Assembly: GCA_965222345.1 (NCBI GenBank)
Contig: CBDCTS010000007.1
Coordinates: 1,612,001 to 1,676,000 of the forward strand
Origin: JADFGZ01 sp965222345
GTDB taxonomy: Bacteria; Acidobacteriota; Terriglobia; 2-12-FULL-54-10
Direction of reading: 5' to 3'
DNA length: 64,000 nucleotides
This document shows, piece by piece, positions 30,385 through 39,767 of the stretch (the stretch's first letter is position 1; each line of letters opens with the position of its first letter). The translations under genes and the position numbers were made by a program. The notes beneath the pieces were generated by a model that ran no database searches, was not told the origin of the DNA, and worked only from the letters and a program-made list of their open reading frames with translations.

Positions 30385-33270
30385 TTAGAAGGAGCTTAAA
30401 GCCCGTTCGCAGACCTCGGCGGGATGGAGCGGCCGGCGGCTGGTGGCGTGAAGAATCTGCTGGCGGCAGGAGACCCCGGCGGCTACCACCATTGCATCCT
30501 GGGAAAGTGCCCGCACGGCGGGGAGGAGCTTGGTTTCCGCAACGGCCATTGAGAGATCATAATGTTCCTTCTCGAATCCGAAAGACCCGGCCATGCCGCA
30601 GCAGCCCGAGTCCACCTCCTTCACCTCGAAGCCGGGGATGCTCCGCAAAAGTCTTAAAGAAGGTTCGCTGCCGACCAGGGCCTTCAGGTGGCAGTGCCCG
30701 TGAAACAGGCCCTGTTGCCGCAGCGGTTGGAAGCCCAAGGCCGGGTTGGGGTGTTGATGCTGCCTTCCGGGGTCGAGAAACTCTTCCAGCAGAAAAGTAT
30801 TCTGTGCGATTCGCTGCGCCTGGGGCCCGGCAACGAGGTCGGGGTATTCGTCCCGAAACGTCAGCAAGCAACTCGGTTCCAGGCCAATGACGGGCATTCC
30901 CTGGCCGGTGGCCTCCCCAAGGACCCGCAGGTTGGCGCGGGCATTTTCAATAGCCCGGTCCAATAAACCTTTTGAGATCAACGGTCGCCCGCAGCACACG
31001 GTCTCCAGACGCCGGACCTGATATCCGAAAGCCTCCAGAACCCTTGTCGCCGCCTTTCCCACCTCCGGGTAGTGGAACTCGGTAAAGGTGTCCACAAACA
31101 AGCCGACCTGCGGCCTTCCCTTGCCTCCTGCTGCCTTGCGTTCGGCAAACCATCTGGAAAACCTCTGCAGGGCCAGCGCCGGGAGCGGACGTCTGCGGTC
31201 GATGCCTGCCATCCGTTCCATCGCGCGGCGGACCAGCCCGTTCCCGATTGCCCAGTTGTAAGCCGGGGCAAAGCGCGAAGCTTGTTCGTTGAGCCGCGCC
31301 ACTTCTCCGAACAAACGCACGCGCAGGGGAACCGGATGGCGCTGGTAGTAGCGCGCCAGGAACTCATACTTCAATTTGGCCATGTCCACGTTGGCCGGGC
31401 ACTCACCCTTGCAACCCTTGCATTCCAGGCATAGGTCCAGGGCCTGGAACATACGGGGTGAACTGAGTTCTTCCGCCGGCAGCCTGCCGTCGAGCGCCGC
31501 CTGCAAGAGCACGGCGCGGCCTCGCGTGGAGTGCTCCTCCTCGCCGGTAACCCGGTAGGAAGGGCACATGGTCCCCTCGGTGCGCTTGCGGCAAGCTCCC
31601 ACGCCGCTGCACATTTGGACGGCGCGGGCGAATCCCCCCTGGCGGCTGTAGTCGAATCGGGTCTGCCCCACCTCAAGCGGCGGGGCGGGAGTGACGCGCA
31701 GGTTCTCGGTCATGGGAGCCGCATCGACGATCTTGCCGGGGTTCATCAGACCTTCCGGGTCAAAGACCCTCTTCACCTGGCGGAAGGCTTCATAGAGCTG
31801 CGGCCCGAACATCTTCCGATTGAACGGGCTGCGGAGAAGCCCGTCGCCGTGCTCGCCGCTCAAAGCGCCGCCGAACTCCAGGACCAGCCCGGAGACCGCC
31901 TCGGCCAGTGACCGCATCTTGCGGACTTCGGAGGGCTGCTTCAGGTCGATCAAGGGGCGGATATGGAGGCACCCGACGCTGGCGTGGGCGTAAAAGGCCG
32001 CCTTGGTGTCGTGTTCTTTGATGATCTCCCGAAACCGCGCAACGTAGGCCGGGAGCTTCTCCGGAGAGACGGCAGTGTCCTCTACAAAGGTGATCGGCTT
32101 GCGGTCGCCCACCATCCCAAGCAGCAAACCTTGTCCCGCCTTGCGCACCTTCCAGATGTTGGCTTGGGAGGCGGCGTCGCGCGCTTTGAGGAACGTGTAC
32201 CCCAACCCGGCACGGCGCAGCTTCTGCTCGGCCTGCTCCAGCCGGGCCGACAACTCGTCGGGGTGCTCGCCGGCGTACTCCACCACCAGCAGCGCCGCTG
32301 GGTCCCCATCGACAAAGGTCATGCGGCGGCGGTATTCCTGCGTTCCCCTGGTCATATCCAGAACCATCTTGTCGATCAACTCCACCGCAGACGGCCCGGT
32401 TTCGAGAATCACCTGGGTGGCGTCCAGCGCCTCGGCCAGCTCCCGAAAATGCGCCACCATCAACACCGCCGACCGGGGCCTGTTCACCAGGTCGATCTCG
32501 GCTTCGGTGACGACTCCGAGCGTTCCCTCCGAACCGGCGATCAAGCGGCTCAGGTTGATGCTCCGGGTGTCGAGACAGGCATCCAGGTTGTACCCGCCCA
32601 CCCGGCGCAGAATCTTCGGGAAACGCCTGCCGATCTCCTCCTGATTCTCAGCGGCCAGCCGGAGCAGTTCTCCGTACAGCCGGTTTTCGCGGCTTTGTCC
32701 TTTCCGTTTTTTGCCGAGGGCCTCCGGCGAGAGCGTCCGCGTCTGGATCTCTTCGCCGCCGGAAAGGGCCAGCCGCAGGCTGCGGAGGTAATCCGCGGTT
32801 TTGCCGTAAACGATGGACCGCGCGCCGGAGGAGTTGTTGCCGATCATGCCCCCGATGCTGCAACGGCTGGCGCTGGCCGGGTCCGGCGGGAACAACAGTC
32901 CGTGAGGCCGGAGCTGCGCGTTCAACTCATCCAGTATCACGCCCGGCTGAACGCGGACGCGCCGCTCCTCGGGATTCACGCTGAGCACCCGGTTCATGTA
33001 CTTGGAAAAATCGAAGATGACGGCCCGCCCGACGGCCTGTCCCGCCAGGCTGGTTCCTCCTCCCCGGGGCAAGACCGGCGCTTGATGGCGGCGGGCGGTA
33101 TCGAGAGCCGCGATGACGTCGTCGCGGTCGCGCGGAATCACCACGCCGATCGGCTCCATCCGGTAGATGCTGGCGTCAGTGGAGTACAGGATGCGGGAGT
33201 AGGCGTCGAAGCGCACCTCGCCCCGGACTACTTTTTTCAGATCGAATTCGAGTTCGTTCGCTGAAGCCAT
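30385..33270 (-). CDS. GlcD-GlcF-type fused FAD/Fe-S oxidoreductase
   Basis: A 961-residue fusion of an FAD-linked oxidase and an iron-sulfur subunit, of the D-lactate/D-2-hydroxyacid dehydrogenase (YdiJ-like) type. The FAD-binding PCMH domain includes VLPRGGGTSLAGQAVGRAVI near residue 70 and GGMIGNNSSGARSIVYGK. The FAD oxidase C-domain follows with SGEHGDGLLRSPF. Two 4Fe-4S sites come next: CSGVGACRK....GTMCPSYR near 550 and CLECKGCKGECP near 618. Two CCG-type domains close the protein: ETVCCGRPLISKG near 760 and DSGCCGMAGSFGFE near 890. Electrons probably pass to the quinone pool. The start at 33270 is where homology begins. Confidence 0.9.
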   Translation of the reverse strand: MASANELEFDLKKVVRGEVRFDAYSRILYSTDASIYRMEPIGVVIPRDRDDVIAALDTARRHQAPVLPRGGGTSLAGQAVGRAVIFDFSKYMNRVLSVNPEERRVRVQPGVILDELNAQLRPHGLLFPPDPASASRCSIGGMIGNNSSGARSIVYGKTADYLRSLRLALSGGEEIQTRTLSPEALGKKRKGQSRENRLYGELLRLAAENQEEIGRRFPKILRRVGGYNLDACLDTRSINLSRLIAGSEGTLGVVTEAEIDLVNRPRSAVLMVAHFRELAEALDATQVILETGPSAVELIDKMVLDMTRGTQEYRRRMTFVDGDPAALLVVEYAGEHPDELSARLEQAEQKLRRAGLGYTFLKARDAASQANIWKVRKAGQGLLLGMVGDRKPITFVEDTAVSPEKLPAYVARFREIIKEHDTKAAFYAHASVGCLHIRPLIDLKQPSEVRKMRSLAEAVSGLVLEFGGALSGEHGDGLLRSPFNRKMFGPQLYEAFRQVKRVFDPEGLMNPGKIVDAAPMTENLRVTPAPPLEVGQTRFDYSRQGGFARAVQMCSGVGACRKRTEGTMCPSYRVTGEEEHSTRGRAVLLQAALDGRLPAEELSSPRMFQALDLCLECKGCKGECPANVDMAKLKYEFLARYYQRHPVPLRVRLFGEVARLNEQASRFAPAYNWAIGNGLVRRAMERMAGIDRRRPLPALALQRFSRWFAERKAAGGKGRPQVGLFVDTFTEFHYPEVGKAATRVLEAFGYQVRRLETVCCGRPLISKGLLDRAIENARANLRVLGEATGQGMPVIGLEPSCLLTFRDEYPDLVAGPQAQRIAQNTFLLEEFLDPGRQHQHPNPALGFQPLRQQGLFHGHCHLKALVGSEPSLRLLRSIPGFEVKEVDSGCCGMAGSFGFEKEHYDLSMAVAETKLLPAVRALSQDAMVVAAGVSCRQQILHATSRRPLHPAEVCERALSSF

Positions 33271-33457
33271 GTCCGGACTCAGGGCTGCTTGACTGGAATG
33301 TTTCAGTCGAGTTGTCCCTGAAAAAACTTTCTTCAAGATAGCACACTCCCAGGCGCCCCGCTCAGTTGTGGTAGAATCGCGAAAACTTGCTGAATGCACT
33401 CAGCAGGGCTGCTGCTCTGCAAGGCTGCCGGGACATGCGCGGGAGGGAACCAAATCC

Positions 33458-33592
33458 ATGAGGCGGCGAGCAGCCTTGGGTATCCGGACGCTGCCTCTGA
33501 TCTTGTTTGGGATGAGCGCGGCGCTGCTCCAGGCGCAATTTACCAACAAGGCGCCGGGCACAATAGACCGGAACTTCGCGCTTTTTCTGTGA
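33458..33592 (+). CDS. Possible small secreted peptide
   Basis: A 44-residue frame with GGGAGGG before ATG 33458. It begins MRRRAALGIRTLPLILFGMS and continues AALLQAQFTNKAPGTIDRNF, which looks like a signal peptide (basic start, hydrophobic core, AxA-like LLQAQ site) and a very short remainder. It may be a small peptide gene, the stump of a lost secreted protein, or a leader for the regulator at 33607. There is no family match I know of. Confidence 0.3.
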   Translation: MRRRAALGIRTLPLILFGMSAALLQAQFTNKAPGTIDRNFALFL

Positions 33593-33606
33593 CGACGGAG
33601 TCTGAA

Positions 33607-33945
33607 ATGAATCTAGGCGATTCAATCCGGAAGATTCGGCATATCAAGGGGCTCTCCCAGGGAGAGATGCAGAAGCGCACCGGAATTCTGCGCTCCTATC
33701 TCTCGCGGGTGGAGAACGGGCATACTACCCCATCCCTGGCCACGCTCCAGCGCCTGGCCTCCGCCATGGAGGTGACCCTGGCAGACTTTTTCGCGCCCGA
33801 AGGCGTGACGCCCGCGCCGGCTGAGGCCGATGGCCCGCCCGATTATCTGGAAGAATTGAAATCCTATCTCCCCCAGCTCTCCCCCGATCAGCGCCAGGAA
33901 CTGCTCCAGATGGTGAAAAAAATGGCCCAGCCGATGCGGCATTGA
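33607..33945 (+). CDS. Small XRE-family regulator
   Basis: A 112-residue DNA-binding protein. The HTH covers residues 4-62: IRKIRHIKGLSQGEMQKRTG, LRSYLSRVENGHTTPSLATL and QRLASAMEVTLADFF. The tail, LEELKSYLPQLSPDQRQELL then QMVKKM, is helical and matches the tail of the XRE protein at 14245-14874. It lies between the GlcD/GlcF fusion and hemL. The frame is open upstream through the small peptide region, but the HTH starts right at ATG 33607. Confidence 0.88.
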   Translation: MNLGDSIRKIRHIKGLSQGEMQKRTGILRSYLSRVENGHTTPSLATLQRLASAMEVTLADFFAPEGVTPAPAEADGPPDYLEELKSYLPQLSPDQRQELLQMVKKMAQPMRH

Positions 33946-33973
33946 ATGTGAGCCGTTCCCCGAAACGCAATAC

Positions 33974-35359
33974 TTAACCGGCCCGGCTACCCGGCTTGCC
34001 CCTGCGCCGGCGGGCTACGGCCTGAAAAGCCTTCTTCGAGGCGCGCAGCGTTCGCTCCACGTCCCGGTCGGTGTGCGCTGCGGAAACAAACGCCGCTTCA
34101 AATTGCGAAGGCGGCAGCAGGACGCCTTGCTCTAGCATCGCCTGGAAAAAGCAGGCAAAGGCCTCCCTGTCGGCGCCGTTGGCGGTATCGAAATCCACGA
34201 CCGGCCCCGGCGTGAAGAAGACCGTAAACATCGATCCCGCCCTGTTCACGCAAACCTCCACGCCTGCCCGCCGGGCGCACTCCGCCAGCCCTTCCCCGAG
34301 CGCCTCGGCGCGGTTATCCAGTTCGGCGTAAAGACCCGGCCGGCGGCGCAATTGCTCCAGCGCCGCAATGCCTGCCGCCACCGCCAGCGGATTGCCGGAA
34401 AGCGTTCCGGCTTGATAGACGGGACCCTCCGGGGCGACCGCGTTCATAATCTCGGCGCAGCCACCGTAGGCTCCCACGGGCAGCCCGCCGCCGATGATCT
34501 TTCCCAAAGTGGTCAGGTCGGGGCGGATGCCGTAGCTTTCCTGGACTCCGCCGTAGGCCAGGCGAAAGCCCGTCATCACTTCGTCCAGGATCAGCACGGC
34601 CCCGGCACGCAGGGTCAGCTCGCGCAGGGTCTTCAAATAACCGTCGGCGGGCGGCACGCAGCCCATATTGCCCACCACCGGCTCCACTATCACGGCGGCG
34701 ATCTTCTCGCCGTGGGCGGAGAAAACCTCCTGGAGGGCATTGGAATCATTGAATGGAACGGCCAGGGTCAAGGCAGTGAACTCGGCGGGCACGCCGGCCG
34801 ACTCCGGCAGGGCGAAGGTGGTCACGCCCGAACCGGCCTTGACCAGGAGGGAATCCACGTGACCGTGATAGCATCCGATGAACTTTACCACCAGGGATCG
34901 CCCCGTGAATCCTCGCGCCAGGCGAACCGCGCTCATCGTGGCTTCGGTTCCGGAGTTGACCAGCCGGACTTTCTCAATGGAGGGAATGGCGTCGCAGATG
35001 AGCTGGGCCAGGTCGGTTTCGGCCTCGGTCGCCGCGCCGAAACTGGTCCCCCGCTTGAGCGCCTCGCGGATCGCCCGCTGAATGCCGGGGTGGGCATGGC
35101 CCAGGATATGCGGCCCCCAGCCTCCGATGTAGTCAATGTAGCGATTGCCATCCGCATCGGTCACCTGCGAGCCACGGCCGGCGGCGAGGAACAGCGGATC
35201 GACCCCCACGGCGCGAAAGGCGCGCACCGGCGAGTTCACCCCGCCGGGGATCAGCCTGCGGGCACGTTCATAAAGCTCATTGGACCGGAATCGGTTTCGT
35301 GATGGGCTCACCGAGGTTCCACCTGCAAAAGGAAGCTGCACCGTCTGGCGGCAGCTCAT
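33974..35359 (-). CDS. hemL: Glutamate-1-semialdehyde 2,1-aminomutase
   Basis: HemL makes 5-aminolevulinate from glutamate-1-semialdehyde, the second step of the C5 haem pathway. The 461-residue protein shows FRSNELYERARRLIPGGVNS, SPVRAFRAVG, GGWGPHILGHAHPGI, RLVNSGTEATMSAVRLARGF, CYHGHVDSLLVKAGSG and the PLP-lysine loop TLGKIIGGGLPVGAYGG near residue 287. It is some 25 residues longer than usual at each end. A GTG start near VSPSRNRFRS would give a more typical length. It is divergent from mfd. Confidence 0.95.
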   Translation of the reverse strand: MSCRQTVQLPFAGGTSVSPSRNRFRSNELYERARRLIPGGVNSPVRAFRAVGVDPLFLAAGRGSQVTDADGNRYIDYIGGWGPHILGHAHPGIQRAIREALKRGTSFGAATEAETDLAQLICDAIPSIEKVRLVNSGTEATMSAVRLARGFTGRSLVVKFIGCYHGHVDSLLVKAGSGVTTFALPESAGVPAEFTALTLAVPFNDSNALQEVFSAHGEKIAAVIVEPVVGNMGCVPPADGYLKTLRELTLRAGAVLILDEVMTGFRLAYGGVQESYGIRPDLTTLGKIIGGGLPVGAYGGCAEIMNAVAPEGPVYQAGTLSGNPLAVAAGIAALEQLRRRPGLYAELDNRAEALGEGLAECARRAGVEVCVNRAGSMFTVFFTPGPVVDFDTANGADREAFACFFQAMLEQGVLLPPSQFEAAFVSAAHTDRDVERTLRASKKAFQAVARRRRGKPGSRAG

Positions 35360-35474
35360 TGTAGCACGGAGCCACGGATGACTGGCGCTTGCCCAATGCC
35401 GCCCTGCCGACAGTTCAGCTACAATGACAGTGCGGGTTGGCGCGCAACGGACAAGGGAAAGTGGATACGAACCG

Positions 35475-38400
35475 ATGAGAATCGAGCATCCCGTAGCAGA
35501 GCTTTTGCTCGAGGTCGCTGACGGCCCGGAGTTTCGAGCGATCCTCCGCGAGATCGAGCGCTCCGCCGCCGAGCGGAGGGGGGCCGATCTCTACGCCTGC
35601 GGCCTGACCGTTCCGGCCAAGACGCTCCTGGCCGTGCTGCTCCGCCGCGCCTTGCGGAAGCCGCTGGTTTACGTCACCCGCTCCAACCGCGAGGCCGAGC
35701 AGGCGCTCGATTTGCTGGGAACCTGGGCAAAGCTGCTGGGTGAATCTCCTCCCGTTTTCGTCCCGGCGCACGATATCCGCCCCTATCAGGGACTCTCGCC
35801 GCACGCCGACATCAGCGAAAAAAGAGCGCTCGGCCTGTGGAAGATTGCGGCGCGGCAGGCGCCTTTGACGGTTCTCCCGGCGGCGGCTCTCGCCAGCCGC
35901 ATGGAGCCGCGTGAGTTTTATGAGGGGCTGGCGCGGCTGATTCGCAGAGGCGACGAGATTGACCTGGACGATCTGCTGCGCCACCTGGAGCAGGCCGGCT
36001 ATGCGCCGCACGATCCGGTCGAGATGACGGGCCAGTACTCGCTTCGGGGGGGCATCCTCGATCTGTTTTCGCCCGAAACCCGGCGTCCGGTGCGCTTGGA
36101 ACTGTTCGGCGATGAGGTCTATTCCATCCGGGAGTTTGCCGTCAACACGCAACGATCCGTGGGGCCGGTGGAGAAGGCTGCCATCCTGCCCCTGACCGAG
36201 TTTCCGCTGCGCAAGGAGCTGCTGGAAGAGTTCTCTTCTCATCCGGAGGTTTCGCAATCGCCCGTTTTCATTCCCGGCGAGCCGTTTCCCGGCTGGGAGT
36301 TCCTGGTTCCTCTTCTCAATCCGTTGCCGGGCACTATCCTGGACCTGATCGACGATGCGGTCGTCTTTTTGGATGAGCCGCAGGAACTGCGCAAGCAGAT
36401 TGAGCACCTCTGGCTGCTGCTCGAAGCGGAGTTCGCCGAGGCGCAGTCGGAAGGCCGCGTGGCAGCGGCGCCGGAGCAACTCTTTCTCCGATGGGAGGTC
36501 CTGGCCGGCGGGTGGGCTCGCCTTCCCGTCCTGAACGCGGAGGAGCTGGACATGGCCGCGCCGCCGGAGGCAGCTTCCCCGCGATTCTCGTTTTCGACGC
36601 GCCCGGCGCCCCGCTTCCACGGAAACGTGCCGCTCTGTCTTTCGGAGTTGGAAAATCTCTTGCGGCAACAATACCGGGTGCTCTTTCTGACGGCCAGCCA
36701 GGGAGAATCAGAGCGGCTGGCGGAACTGTTTGCCGAATACAAAATCCCATTCCACCTGGCGGAGCGTCCCAAACAGAGCGACGCCTTTTGGGAGGAGAAG
36801 TCCCAACTGTCTTCAGCCCTCCCCACCTGCTGGATCAGCAAAGGAGTTGCGCCGAACGGGGTGATGATCCCCCCCAGGCGGCTCCTGATTCTGGGCAACC
36901 AGGACCTCTACGACGCCTCCGAGGCGGTGGCGCGGCCCGCCGCGCCCCGCTCCAAGGTCTCCACCTTTCTCTCCGACTTCCGGGACCTCCAGGCGGGAGA
37001 CTACGTGGTGCACGTGGAGCACGGCATCGGCTGCTACCGCAGGCTGCGGGAAATCGAGCACGACGGGATCACCAGCGAGTTCATGGAACTGGAGTACCAG
37101 AGCGAGGCGCGGCTCTACGTTCCCCTGGCGCGACTGGACCTGGTCCAGAAATACCGGGGCTTGGAAGGAGGGCGCCCCACCCTGGACAAACTGGGCGGCG
37201 GCTCCTGGGCGCGGACCAAAGCCCGCATTCGCAAGTCCATGCAGGAGATGGCCGATGAGTTGCTGAAACTCTACGCCGAGCGGAAAACGGCGGACGGGCA
37301 CGCCTTCACCGGAGACAGCCACTGGGAGCGGGAGTTTGAAGAGACGTTCGAGTATGAAGAGACGGAGGGCCAACTGGGAGCTTTGCAAGATGTCCGGCGG
37401 GATATGGAGAAAGCGGAACCGATGGACCGGCTGCTGTGCGGCGACGTCGGATACGGCAAGACGGAGGTAGCGATGCGAGCGGCCTTCCGCGCCGCCAGCC
37501 AGAATAAACAAGTGGCGCTGCTGGCTCCTACCACGGTGCTGGCTTTCCAGCACCATGAGACCTTCCGCCAGCGCATGGCCGCCTTCCCGCTGCGCGTGGA
37601 GATGCTCAGCCGCTTCCGCAGCACTGCGCAGCAGAAAGCGGTCCTCCAGGATTTGGCCGTCGGCAAAGTGGACGTTGTAGTGGGAACTCACCGCTTGCTT
37701 TCCAAAGACGTCGCCTTCCAGGACCTGGGTCTGGTGATCGTCGATGAGGAGCAGCGCTTCGGGGTCCGCCACAAGGAGCGGCTCAAGGCGATGAAAAAAT
37801 CCGTGGACGTGCTGTCGCTTTCCGCCACGCCGATCCCGCGCACGCTGCATATGTCGCTGGCGGGGTTGCGTGACATGTCGCTGATCGAGACGCCGCCCAA
37901 AGACCGCTTGGCGATCCAGACCGTGGTGGCCCCGTTCCGCGAGCAACTGGTCCGCACGGCCATCGAGCAGGAGCTGGAGCGCGGAGGCCAGGTTTACTTC
38001 GTTCACAACCGCGTGGAGTCCTTGCACAGCATCGCCGCCTTGATCCAGAAGCTGGTGCCCCATGCCCGCATCGCCGTGGCTCACGGGCAGATGGGCGAGA
38101 GGCAACTGGAGAAAGTGATGCTGGGGTTCATCCGGCAGCAATCGGACGTGCTGGTCACGACCACCATCATTGAGAATGGGCTGGACATCCCGCAGGTGAA
38201 CACCATCCTGGTCAACCGCGCGGACCGGCACGGGCTCGCCGAGCTTTACCAGTTGCGGGGCCGCGTGGGACGCTCCAACCGCCGCGCGTATGCTTACCTG
38301 CTGGTTCCCAACAAAGAAGAGCTGACCCCGCTGGCCCGCCGCCGCCTGAGCGCCCTGAAGGAGTTCAGCGAGCTCGGCTCCGGGTTCCGCGTGGCTGCCC

Positions 38401-38981
38401 TGGACATGGAGCTCCGGGGCGCGGGGAACCTGCTGGGACGGGAGCAGCACGGGCAGGTGAACGCCATCGGGTTTGAGATGTACTGCCGGATGCTGGAGGG
38501 CGCGGTGCAGCAATTGCGGGGCGAGACGACGCGGCCCGAGGTGGCCACCACCATCAACCTGGGACTCGATATCCGCATCCCGCCCGCCTATATCACCGAG
38601 GAGAGCCAGCGCTTGCGGATGTACAAAACCATCGGCGCGATTGAAACCGCCGAGCAGCGAGCCGCCGTGGAACAGGAGTTGGAGGACCGCTACGGCGCTC
38701 TTCCGGCTGCGGTCCTCAACTTGCTGGAGTACGCTAGCTTGAAGGCTCTGGCGCAACGCTTCCTGATCCAGTCGATCGAACGGAAAAGCGAGATGGTGAA
38801 CATTCAGTTTCACTCCAGCGCCCCGGTTGACCCGGAACGCCTGACGAAATTCATCTCGAAACACCAGGACGTGCAGTTCACGCCCTCCGGCATGTTGCGG
38901 ATTCCGTTCCGCGGCAACTCCCAGGAGCTGTTACCGCAAGTGCAAAAGGTGCTCGCAGCAATTGAAGGATTGAGCCGATGA
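35475..38981 (+). CDS. mfd: Transcription-repair coupling factor Mfd
   Basis: Mfd removes stalled RNA polymerase and recruits UvrA. The 1168-residue protein has all domains in order: the UvrB-like N-terminal part (residues 1-300, with GGILDLFSPETRRPVRLELF), the RNA polymerase-interacting domain (AGDYVVHVEHGIGCYRRLRE, about 503-565), the translocase with Walker A CGDVGYGKTEVAMRAAF (655), the DEEQ box VIVDEEQRFG (755), SATPIPRTLHMSL (790) and motif VI RGRVGRSNRRAYAY (930), then the C-terminal UvrA-masking domain. The ATG at 35475 precedes the conserved part. The high-GC gene has long open frames on the other strand that are not genes. Confidence 0.97.
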   Translation: MRIEHPVAELLLEVADGPEFRAILREIERSAAERRGADLYACGLTVPAKTLLAVLLRRALRKPLVYVTRSNREAEQALDLLGTWAKLLGESPPVFVPAHDIRPYQGLSPHADISEKRALGLWKIAARQAPLTVLPAAALASRMEPREFYEGLARLIRRGDEIDLDDLLRHLEQAGYAPHDPVEMTGQYSLRGGILDLFSPETRRPVRLELFGDEVYSIREFAVNTQRSVGPVEKAAILPLTEFPLRKELLEEFSSHPEVSQSPVFIPGEPFPGWEFLVPLLNPLPGTILDLIDDAVVFLDEPQELRKQIEHLWLLLEAEFAEAQSEGRVAAAPEQLFLRWEVLAGGWARLPVLNAEELDMAAPPEAASPRFSFSTRPAPRFHGNVPLCLSELENLLRQQYRVLFLTASQGESERLAELFAEYKIPFHLAERPKQSDAFWEEKSQLSSALPTCWISKGVAPNGVMIPPRRLLILGNQDLYDASEAVARPAAPRSKVSTFLSDFRDLQAGDYVVHVEHGIGCYRRLREIEHDGITSEFMELEYQSEARLYVPLARLDLVQKYRGLEGGRPTLDKLGGGSWARTKARIRKSMQEMADELLKLYAERKTADGHAFTGDSHWEREFEETFEYEETEGQLGALQDVRRDMEKAEPMDRLLCGDVGYGKTEVAMRAAFRAASQNKQVALLAPTTVLAFQHHETFRQRMAAFPLRVEMLSRFRSTAQQKAVLQDLAVGKVDVVVGTHRLLSKDVAFQDLGLVIVDEEQRFGVRHKERLKAMKKSVDVLSLSATPIPRTLHMSLAGLRDMSLIETPPKDRLAIQTVVAPFREQLVRTAIEQELERGGQVYFVHNRVESLHSIAALIQKLVPHARIAVAHGQMGERQLEKVMLGFIRQQSDVLVTTTIIENGLDIPQVNTILVNRADRHGLAELYQLRGRVGRSNRRAYAYLLVPNKEELTPLARRRLSALKEFSELGSGFRVAALDMELRGAGNLLGREQHGQVNAIGFEMYCRMLEGAVQQLRGETTRPEVATTINLGLDIRIPPAYITEESQRLRMYKTIGAIETAEQRAAVEQELEDRYGALPAAVLNLLEYASLKALAQRFLIQSIERKSEMVNIQFHSSAPVDPERLTKFISKHQDVQFTPSGMLRIPFRGNSQELLPQVQKVLAAIEGLSR

Positions 38982-39080
38982 GCGGGTCAACCGCTTCCTC
39001 CCGGCCATCCTGCGGCGGCTGCGGTCTTGTCCCGGTTTGATTTCTGATATACTCGTTTCAGGGTCCAACGAGAGAAGAAT

Positions 39081-39611
39081 ATGAAGGTCCGGTCAACCAC
39101 CATCTTGTGCATCAGGCGGAACGGGAAAGTCGTCATGGGAGGCGACGGCCAAGTGACGCTGGGCGAAAATGTGATTAAGCACACGGCCAAAAAAATCCGC
39201 CGCCTCTACAACAACAACATCCTGGCCGGCTTCGCCGGCTCCACCGCCGACGCCTTCTCGCTGTTTTCGCGCTTCGAAACCAAGCTCGAACAGTTCAACG
39301 GAAACCTGAGCCGCGCCGCCGTGGAGCTGGCCAAGGACTGGCGCACCGATCGCGCTTTGCGGCACCTGGAGGCGCTGCTGCTGGTGGCCGACGAAAAACA
39401 CATGTTTCTGATCAGCGGGCAGGGCGACTTGATCGAGCCGGACGACGGGATCGCCGCCATCGGTTCCGGGGGGCCGGTGGCGCTGGCAGCTGCCCGCGCC
39501 CTGATGCAGCATACCAAGTTTTCCGCCCGGGAGGTCGCCACCGAGGCAATGGCAATCGCAGGAAAATCCTGCATTTTTACCAACGACAGCGTTACTATTG
39601 AAGAGCTCTAG
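39081..39611 (+). CDS. hslV: HslV, peptidase subunit of HslUV
   Basis: HslV is the threonine protease core that works with the HslU ATPase. The 176-residue protein begins MKVRSTTILCIRRNGKVVMG, then GDGQVTLGENVIKHTAKKIR. The nucleophile should be a threonine in STTIL, so five residues must be removed to expose it, unlike E. coli HslV, where Thr follows the start Met. Similar short leaders occur in other phyla. The FAGSTADAFSLFSRFE and GSGGPVALAAARAL blocks are conserved. hslU follows after 156 bases. Confidence 0.95.
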   Translation: MKVRSTTILCIRRNGKVVMGGDGQVTLGENVIKHTAKKIRRLYNNNILAGFAGSTADAFSLFSRFETKLEQFNGNLSRAAVELAKDWRTDRALRHLEALLLVADEKHMFLISGQGDLIEPDDGIAAIGSGGPVALAAARALMQHTKFSAREVATEAMAIAGKSCIFTNDSVTIEEL

Positions 39612-39613
39612 TG

Positions 39614-39712
39614 AGGTTGTTGAAAAACTGCTGTATGGGTCCGCTTGCCAATCCCTCAGCTTCTCTGGGAACAAGCGCGCGGGAGCAGACAAACGGCATG
39701 ATTCAACAACCT
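39614..39712. repeat. Inverted repeat between hslV and hslU
   Basis: AGGTTGTTGAA at 39614-39624 is repeated in inverse orientation as TTCAACAACCT at 39702-39712, with 77 bases between. It may be a small mobile repeat (MITE-like) or a stem in the hslVU transcript. No gene lies inside. Confidence 0.6.
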
Positions 39713-39767
39713 GCCAGGTGAAAATTTGTGAGTGGCGAGCGATGAACGGATTATCGCCAGAGGAAAC

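Noticed and set aside
31963..33264. 433-codon open frame on the plus strand
   Set aside because: It is antisense to the GlcD-like half of the FAD/Fe-S oxidoreductase and shows no domain.
36813..38864. 683-codon open frame on the minus strand
   Set aside because: It is antisense to mfd, has no recognisable domain, and is explained by the high GC content of the third codon positions of mfd.
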